Positions 58,309 through 64,000 of a DNA stretch of 64,000 nucleotides are shown here, piece by piece (position 1 is the first letter of the stretch; every line of letters starts with the position of its first letter). The stretch spans positions 389,389-453,388 of the forward strand of contig NW_020290005.1 of NCBI RefSeq assembly GCF_003144195.1. The letters are read 5' to 3'. The stretch comes from Ceraceosorus guamensis (Eukaryota; Basidiomycota; Exobasidiomycetes; Ceraceosorales; Ceraceosoraceae). The translations under genes were made by a program, and so were the position numbers. The notes below the pieces were generated by a model. That model saw only the letters and a program-made list of their open reading frames with translations, made no database searches and was not told the DNA's origin.

Positions 58309-60535
58309 TTATTCTTGCTTCGAGTGGTGCTGCTGCTGGTGCTGCTGGTGCTGCTCGGCAAGTTCGACTGCATCAAAGAACAAACTCCAAAGCCCGTGGA
58401 CATCTACATGTTGCAAAACCCTGACATTTCTCCCCCCCTTGCCCCACGTTTCGTCGTGCTGCTGCTGCTGCTGGTGCTGCTGCTGGTGCTGCTGACGCCA
58501 CTGATCATGAAAGTCGACGACGGTAGCTGCAAAAGCGGGACTGTGCGCGTTGCGCTCAATATCTACGCGATAGCGCGCTGGCTCGCCATTGTCGTCTGAT
58601 GATGATGATTTTGGCCCGCTAAAGAGATGAGGAGAGATGATGTAGGCCAAAACGAGGAAATCGTGCACTGGAGGACCGCACTTGAAATCGAATTCCGTCT
58701 CGTAGCTGCATGGAGAGAGTGGGGCAGGCAAAAGGGCCCCAGCCCCGCCACCGGCCACGCGGATGTTCCATCATCCCGGGAGGAGGTTGTCGTGCGAAAA
58801 TGTCAATTCGGCGGGTCGCGAATGGTGCGGTTGGAGGGAGGGAAAAGCGATGAGGCGTGGGGCGTGGGCGGAGCGTGGGAACTCACGTTTGAGCGAAAAA
58901 GGTCATGGCGCTCGAGAGGAGCGTGCGGATTGGAGATTTCTTTGCCGTCAGAGTTGCTTGTAGTTCTGGCGTAAAGATGGCTGGCAAACCCCCCCACGAT
59001 CCACAGTCGAGGCGGGGGAATGCGAGGTGGGGCGCCAATCGTGAGTGAGACGCGGGGCAAGGTGCAGATAAAGGTGGGGAAAAAGTGTTAGAAGTGGAGC
59101 GCACGTTTGAGAGGTGGTGCTTTGGTGGTGGTGGTGGTGGTGGTCTTGATCAGGCCGAGCAGCATGCAACGCACCTTGGTGAGTCACGTTGAGACCGGCC
59201 ATGGTGACGGGGATATCGTAATCGAAGACTATGCTGGCTGCCTCGGGATCCACGAGGATGTTGAACTCTGCCCATCAAAGCGAAGCTGAACGGAGTGAAC
59301 AGCAAGCAAACAGAAATCGCGATCGAGACCTCGGAGAATGGGCAGGCTTCTTCGCTTTAGGATGACGCAGAGCAGAGCAGAGCAGAGCAGAGCAGAGCAG
59401 AGCAGAGCAGAGCAGAGCAGAGCAGAGCACAAGCATCCATCCTTATCCTGATCATTTGCCCCACCCCCTCCGCGCAGGCGATGATGGGGACTCACCTGCC
59501 AAAGGTCCTCTATTCCCTGGACATCCAGCAGCTCCGCCCATGAGAACGATTTCCTGCACACCAGCTCGGATCAGGTGCTTGGGAGCGCACTTGAGCAGCA
59601 TGGCGATATTTGTCAGAGGACCCGTGGCTGCGATGGTGATGGGAGCAAGACCTTTGGAAGTGCGCTCTTGCAGCAAGGCGATCAGGTGCGAGATGAAGGT
59701 GTGAAGTCCGTTGGCGTTGCGGGAATGGGAGTGCTGCAGGTATTGCTGAACGCGCGGGTCGGATAGCGCAGGGCTGTGTCGAGTGGGCGGGGGCGGAAGA
59801 AAGATGCGCAAGTCAGAGCATGCAGCAATGAAAGGGCGTCCTGGACTTGTGACGGCAATCGCACGAGCAGCAGCAGCAGCAGCAGCGCTGTGATGTGATC
59901 TGATCTGATCGTCGTATCCACTTCGACGTCCTCTGACCTGCTTGTCAAGGTGCGGTGCGGTGCGCTGCACTGCGCTGTGGTGCGGTGGGGCTGCTTCCCG
60001 CCTCGGCCATCCATGCAATCTGCCACTCTGCACTGCACACGATGACGACGGACCGACTCGACTCACAGACCCATCACGCCTCCCAATCCATCCTCTCCAT
60101 GAATCGCAGCGTCTGCTCTGACGCTCTGCACCAAAGGTTCATCCGCCCCTCTGATGAGCGCAATGTCCCTCTCCCTCTCCCTCCCCCCGCGCCTCTCCAC
60201 ATCATCCGCACCGTAGGCCACCAGCAACTTTGCAGCGTTTTGCCAAGTGGCTAGTCCGCACGCGTTTCCCGCAACTGTAGAGAGGCCCAAGAGGTGCACA
60301 TCTGGCGAGGTGTGCGTGCTGCTCGATCGACCGAACAGCGCTAGCAAGAGCGCTACGGCATCGTCGTGGCCCGGATCAGCATCTAGCTGGGCCCCGAGTT
60401 AGAGTGTGTGAAAGTGTGAAAGGGGGGGGGTTGGGTGTGAGCAAAGGGTGGGGGGAGTAGCGAGTGAAAAGGGGGGAGCCAGATGGAGGGAAAGGCTTGC
60501 AAGATTGCAAAACTCACCCAGATGCTCTTGACCAT
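58309..60535 (-). CDS. Inosine-uridine preferring nucleoside hydrolase
   Basis: These enzymes cleave nucleosides into base and ribose in purine and pyrimidine salvage. Minus-strand exons: 60535-60518 (six codons, MVKSIW), 60386-60067, 59773-59496, 59267-59175, 58980-58887 and 58705-58309, giving 399 residues. The calcium- and ribose-binding start is intact ([10 protein letters not shown], the DxDxGxDD motif), followed by [20 protein letters not shown] and [14 protein letters not shown]. Next come [34 protein letters not shown], then [26 protein letters not shown] and [14 protein letters not shown] with the late catalytic-region His. The C-terminal exon has a Gln/His-rich stretch ([15 protein letters not shown]) encoded by CAG/CAC repeats, plus a second one at the very end. 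The first exon was chosen because it supplies the Trp of the conserved W(L/I)DxDPG start. Confidence 0.88.
58322..58497. repeat. CTG/CAG triplet repeats inside the nucleoside hydrolase gene
   Basis: Two imperfect runs of CTG (58322-58352 and 58457-58497; CAG on the coding strand) encode Gln/His stretches. They are mostly pure CTG with interspersed GTG (CAC = His). Confidence 0.8.
59367..59429. repeat. Pentamer array (GCAGA)n in a nucleoside hydrolase intron
   Basis: About 12.6 perfect copies of GCAGA. The array lies inside the intron between 59268 and 59495 of the minus-strand nucleoside hydrolase gene, so it is transcribed there as TCTGC repeats. Confidence 0.95.
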
Positions 60536-61363
60536 GCTCGGCACAAAAGGGTCACGGCAGCAAAAGCGATGTGCTGCCAGCCTGCTTCCAGACTTGGAGT
60601 GGCGAGCGGGCGAGCGGGCAATCGAGCTATGAAGAGTGGACCGTAGCGGATCGGATCGGATCGGATGGGATGGGAGGGGAGGATTGGGCGATGTTGATGA
60701 GCAGCAATAATAATACCTTTTCTGATCGACTTTGATCCGTGATGGTGGCTGGTGCGTCTCACCCTGCTGCTCACGCGGGCCCGCACACTCACGCAGCGAC
60801 TCCGTGACTCGGTCACCCGCCGTTGACTTTGGATCAGCAGCAGCAGCAGCAGCACCAGCACGGATGGCATGGCATGCACGCCTAGCTAGTTGCCTCGGCA
60901 CAACCTCCCTTCCACTCCCCGCCGGACCTGCATGCATGCATGGTTGCATGGTTGCACCGAAGGGGGTTAGGATCTGCTCTGCCTCTGTGCGCGCATGCAT
61001 CGTCAAGATTCATCTCGATCGATCGAGCACGGCAATCAACGTTCAGCCACAGACGCGTGATGTGTATACAGCCACGCACGCAAGGGTACGCACGACTCTC
61101 AATTTATAGGCTCCCATGCACACCTGACCTTGCCGCAAATCGGTGGGCTCATCCGCATGCTGCTATATCGAGAAGACAAGGCATCATCAGTCGCGAGGCA
61201 GGCAGGCAGGCAGGCAGGCGTGCGTCTTCTGATCCAAGCAACAGATTACGAGCATGGCTGACTCCTCTCGCTCACTCTGCAGACGAGCACGATGGCGAGC
61301 TGATCCAGGCAGAAGCTCACTCAACAGATATGAGAGACTTGCGCTCCATTCCATTTGTGGGCT

Positions 61364-61398
61364 CTCAGCTCAGCTCAGCTCAGCTCAGCTCAGCTCAG
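61364..61398. repeat. Pentamer array (GCTCA)n
   Basis: About seven perfect copies of GCTCA (AGCTC), in non-coding DNA. Confidence 0.9.
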
Positions 61399-61749
61399 GG
61401 AGGAAGCATCACGAATGAATGGCGCTGCATTTAAGGGACATGAGAGGCGCCGCCGCTGCCGCCGCCGTTGCGTGACTAAGTGTTTTTTTCATCTCAACTT
61501 GCGCGCCGGCGAAGCGTAGCGTCCTATACAGCTGCTGCAGCTGATGCTGCACAGCGGAGATCATCGCATCATCACATCTCGCACGGACAAACATCATGCA
61601 TGCATGCCTGTGGCACAAATTCCTTTTTTAGGGGCACGCGCGCGGCCATGTCCTGCACCGATCACGCGGATGCACACAGCAGCCCACACTCATGACTCTC
61701 TCTGCTGACAGCTGCTGCTGCATGCATGCATATTGCAGAGGGGTCACCC

Positions 61750-61783
61750 GCACCGCACCGCACCGCACCGCACCGCACCGCAC
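61750..61783. repeat. Pentamer array (GCACC)n
   Basis: About 6.8 perfect copies of GCACC, roughly 330 bases upstream of the ATG at 62112. Confidence 0.9.
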
Positions 61784-62111
61784 GGAGGAACCTCGTTGCC
61801 TCCCTCTCCTTCGGCCTTCTGCTGCTGCCTTTCGCGTGCTTGCGGGGCGCGGCGCTCTGCTGCGGTGGAGCTAGCGCTGACGCTAGCGATGGCAGGGCAA
61901 CGTGCCTCTCGCTTCGCCAGCAGCAGCAGCAGCAGCAGCAGCGTCCCAACACTCACAACTTGTCCGCAACTCCAAGTCTCTTGATCACTTCACCCATCCA
62001 CCACCACCATCAACACACCCCCCTTCCCCTGACGCCCATTTCACGACCCCCTTTACGATCTAACGAGCGCACGACAAAGCACGACATTTCCCCTCCCCCC
62101 GCCTTGCCATC

Positions 62112-63698
62112 ATGACAGACACAATCGGCACCCAAGAGAAGCCTGCAGCACTGACCGCTTTCCTTTCCCCCACTTCGCGTTTCCTCAGTCGCAAAAAGGA
62201 TGATGCCGATGCATCCACTTCGAGCGCGAGCGCAGCGGCACAAGTCTCTGCAAAGGCCGCAGCAGCAGCAGCTGCGGAGCTCACGCCGGTCGAGATAGCT
62301 ACCAAGATCGCATCTCTGCTGCGACCCGGTCCTCCATTCTACACCACCGTTTCCAGCGCCGACCTGCTGGACTGGCTTGGAGATGCGAGCATCATGAATT
62401 GCGCCGCTGCCAATGCCCATGCCAAGGTGATTGTCGATGCTCAACAAGCTCAAAATGCTGCCGCTCAACAAGGTGCGCCCAAACCGTGGACTGGAGTCGG
62501 CACTGTTTGGAGCGCTCTCAACTCTCTGCCCGCTGGTGCGCGCAGTCAGGTCATCCCTGGCGACAACATCAATACTGTCGATGCTCTCAGCAGTGGCAAG
62601 AAGGGTGATGATGACGACGACGACGACGATGGATTGTGGTCAGGTTTGACTTTGAGCGTCGACATCAGCGGCAAAGACGTGCAGCTGGAACGTTCGGCCG
62701 TTTTGCCCAGTCACTTGCTCGCTCAGCACCACTACTGGGAAGGCAATCCGCAAGCGCTGTACAGCGATATCCGAGTAGGTCACAAGGACGCGTCTTACCG
62801 CTGGGACGATTTTGCAGCGTACAATTCCGCCTCGAAGCAGGGGCTGGGCAGGGCACTGGCGCTGTACACTCCCAGCTCCATCTACGCTTGGGATCCATCT
62901 CAGCAATTGTGGACATGGCCGAGCTGGGTGCCTTTCTTGGGCGAAAAGAAGGACAAGCAAGCTGATCCTGGTGGCGACGAAAAGCCCGCTCCCGCTCCCG
63001 CTCCCTCGCCTTCGAAAGGAAGCAAACGCGTTTGGGTCCCTTCTGCTACGCGCTTCTCCTGTCATGCTAGTTGGTGGGGCTTCCAACTCTACCTTCCCCC
63101 TCCGGTCATGACGACGCTAGCAGGCGACGCGGACAAGGCGGAGAAGATTGCCAATACGCTGCACACGATGTTGTCGGCCATTCTGGACAAGGCCTCTTCG
63201 CTGCCCCTACCGCTCGAACTGAAGGCCGTGCTGACCATCTTGAAAGCCTTGGCGCCCGTCACGGGATACATTGCCACATTTATCGCTTGGAGTTGGTCGA
63301 CGATAGAATCGACGGATGAGGGCAAGGGCGTCATTTTGAGCGCTACTTGGGTCTTGCCCGTCGCTCTTCTTCCTAGAGCTTGGGACGCTCCTATCGCCCC
63401 GCCAGATCAGAATGGCGATGGCGAGCCCGACGGCCCACCTGCGTCCGCGCCCGCCCCTGCGCCTGCGCCTGCACCAGCACCAGCACCAGCAGATCCGGCG
63501 CCTGTCCCCGCTCCTGCTCCTGCTCCTGCTCCGACGCAGCCAGAAGCACCACCAGCCGAATCAGCACCAGCGCCTGCACCCGCTCCTCAGCCTACCGGGC
63601 CCACGCCTCAAGAACCCGAAAGCTCGGCCCCCGAGACGCCCGCACCTGCTCCTGCTGCTCCTGCTGCTGCTGCTGCACCCAGCACGCATTCGCCCTGA
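62112..63698 (+). CDS. Conserved fungal protein of unknown function with Ala/Pro-rich tail
   Basis: A single exon of 528 codons starts at ATG 62112 (context GCCATCATGACA). The N-terminus has an Ala-rich stretch, then LTPVEIATKIASLLRPGPPF and LLDWLGDASIMN. An acidic run (eight Asp) lies near residue 166. The best-conserved looking core is at about residues 307-425: KRVWVPSATRFSCHASWWGF, QLYLPPPVMTTL, a helix LKAVLTILKALAPVTGYIAT, FIAWSWSTI and GVILSATWVLPVALLPRAW. I recall this WWG-LYLPPPVM / FIAWSWS / ATWLLPVALxP pattern from predicted proteins of many fungi, none with a known role. The two hydrophobic stretches in the core could be membrane associated. The last 100 residues are (Ala-Pro)n repeats. 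No signal peptide is seen. Confidence 0.8.
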   Translation: MTDTIGTQEKPAALTAFLSPTSRFLSRKKDDADASTSSASAAAQVSAKAAAAAAAELTPVEIATKIASLLRPGPPFYTTVSSADLLDWLGDASIMNCAAANAHAKVIVDAQQAQNAAAQQGAPKPWTGVGTVWSALNSLPAGARSQVIPGDNINTVDALSSGKKGDDDDDDDDGLWSGLTLSVDISGKDVQLERSAVLPSHLLAQHHYWEGNPQALYSDIRVGHKDASYRWDDFAAYNSASKQGLGRALALYTPSSIYAWDPSQQLWTWPSWVPFLGEKKDKQADPGGDEKPAPAPAPSPSKGSKRVWVPSATRFSCHASWWGFQLYLPPPVMTTLAGDADKAEKIANTLHTMLSAILDKASSLPLPLELKAVLTILKALAPVTGYIATFIAWSWSTIESTDEGKGVILSATWVLPVALLPRAWDAPIAPPDQNGDGEPDGPPASAPAPAPAPAPAPAPADPAPVPAPAPAPAPTQPEAPPAESAPAPAPAPQPTGPTPQEPESSAPETPAPAPAAPAAAAAPSTHSP

Positions 63699-64000
63699 AG
63701 TTGCCGCGTCGTCGTCGAGTGCAGAGCAAATGCGATCGAGAAAGTAGATTACTGCGGTCAGGATGTGTGGGCAAAGGTGTTGAGGGAACTACTCTTGACT
63801 TGATTGCAGCTTTCGATCGAGCAATGGCTCAAGTCAAGGGACAATCAGGAATCCCTTGGGGGGGCGGGCAGAAATATCGTTGCGCAAATTCCTTCGCCGC
63901 ACCCCTGTGAAGTCGTGTATTCGCATCGGCATGTATATCTGCATTGCGCCCCCCCCCCAACTTTTTGACTGATTGTCTTATTTTCCCGAGTCTTGGTGCG
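63699..64000. other. 3' flank of the last gene
   Basis: No ORF of interest. It contains a run of about nine C near 63950. It should hold the terminator of the gene ending at 63698. Confidence 0.45.

Larger units (their letters stand above)
60536..62111. other. Divergent intergenic region with simple repeats
   Basis: About 1.6 kb between the diverging nucleoside hydrolase gene and the gene at 62112. Repeats include CGGAT (60647-60670), CAG near 60838, GGCA (61195-61219), GCTCA (61364-61398), GCACC (61750-61783) and CAG (61919-61942). GCATGCATGCAT palindromes occur near 60931, 61600 and 61721. One AATGA-type CATCACGAATG motif lies near 61407. The ORFs crossing these repeats are artefacts. Confidence 0.55.

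Noticed and set aside
61726-62115. 129-codon ORF with His-Arg-Thr-Ala-Pro repeats
   Set aside because: It translates the GCACC pentamer array and a CAG run just upstream of the real gene at 62112.
1-64000. tRNA, rRNA or secondary-metabolite cluster
   Set aside because: No cloverleaf with A and B boxes, no rRNA core sequence and no PKS, NRPS or terpene synthase was seen; the FAD monooxygenase relic stands alone.

Overview
The window looks like nuclear DNA of a basidiomycete fungus, most likely a smut-related member of the Ustilaginomycotina. This is an inference from several signs. Genes are split by short introns (about 65-130 bases) that mostly start GTGAGT or a close variant and end CAG/TAG. 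Gene density is about one per 3 kb on both strands with no operons. Intergenic DNA is full of simple repeats and of dispersed short motifs (AATCACGAATG; heptamers of the ACTCACG and TTGAGTC type). I saw no rRNA, tRNA, CRISPR array, intact transposon or virus-like segment. All exon models are read by eye; each was checked for conserved splice dinucleotides and for a reading frame that closes.

Layout. 0.4-2.6 kb: a six-exon nuclear-type protein with a C-terminal helical region that loosely resembles the AF4/FMR2 C-terminal homology domain. 2.6-7.9 kb: a gene-poor stretch with at most one weak small ORF. 7.9-10.9 kb: a Ser-rich protein with two C-terminal membrane segments. 11.6-12.2 kb (-): Mediator subunit MED31. 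13.7-16.7 kb (+): a BET double-bromodomain protein. 17.5-19.7 kb (-): casein kinase 2 catalytic subunit. 21.1-23.1 kb (+): splicing factor SF3B2/Cus1. 23.5-24.6 kb (-): a decayed FAD monooxygenase. 26.2-27.8 kb (+): an F-box-like protein with a membrane-type N-terminus. 27.9-29.0 kb (-): SLX4. 30.0-35.7 kb (+): mitochondrial DNA polymerase gamma (MIP1). 36.3-38.1 kb (+): a conserved fungal protein usually mislabelled BTB transcription factor. 38.2-38.6 kb (-): a small conserved-looking protein. 41.2-43.4 kb (+): a soluble fumarate reductase fused to cytochrome b5. 44.4-47.1 kb (+): the mitochondrial fission adaptor Mdv1. 47.7-49.6 kb (-): an AIF/FSP1-like oxidoreductase. 51.9-53.6 kb (+): IWS1/SPN1. 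54.6-58.0 kb (+): RGP1. 58.3-60.5 kb (-): a nucleoside hydrolase. 62.1-63.7 kb (+): a fungal protein of unknown function.

Most genes are housekeeping. They cover transcription and chromatin (MED31, BET protein, IWS1, possibly the AF4-like protein, CK2), splicing (SF3B2), DNA repair and mitochondrial DNA replication (SLX4, MIP1), mitochondrial division (MDV1), Golgi traffic (RGP1) and redox or nucleoside metabolism. They are not a gene cluster in the pathway sense. The least ordinary items are the AF4-like candidate, the monooxygenase relic, the fumarate reductase-cytochrome b5 fusion, the uncharacterised families at 7.9, 26.2, 38.2 and 62.1 kb, and the intergenic motif families.
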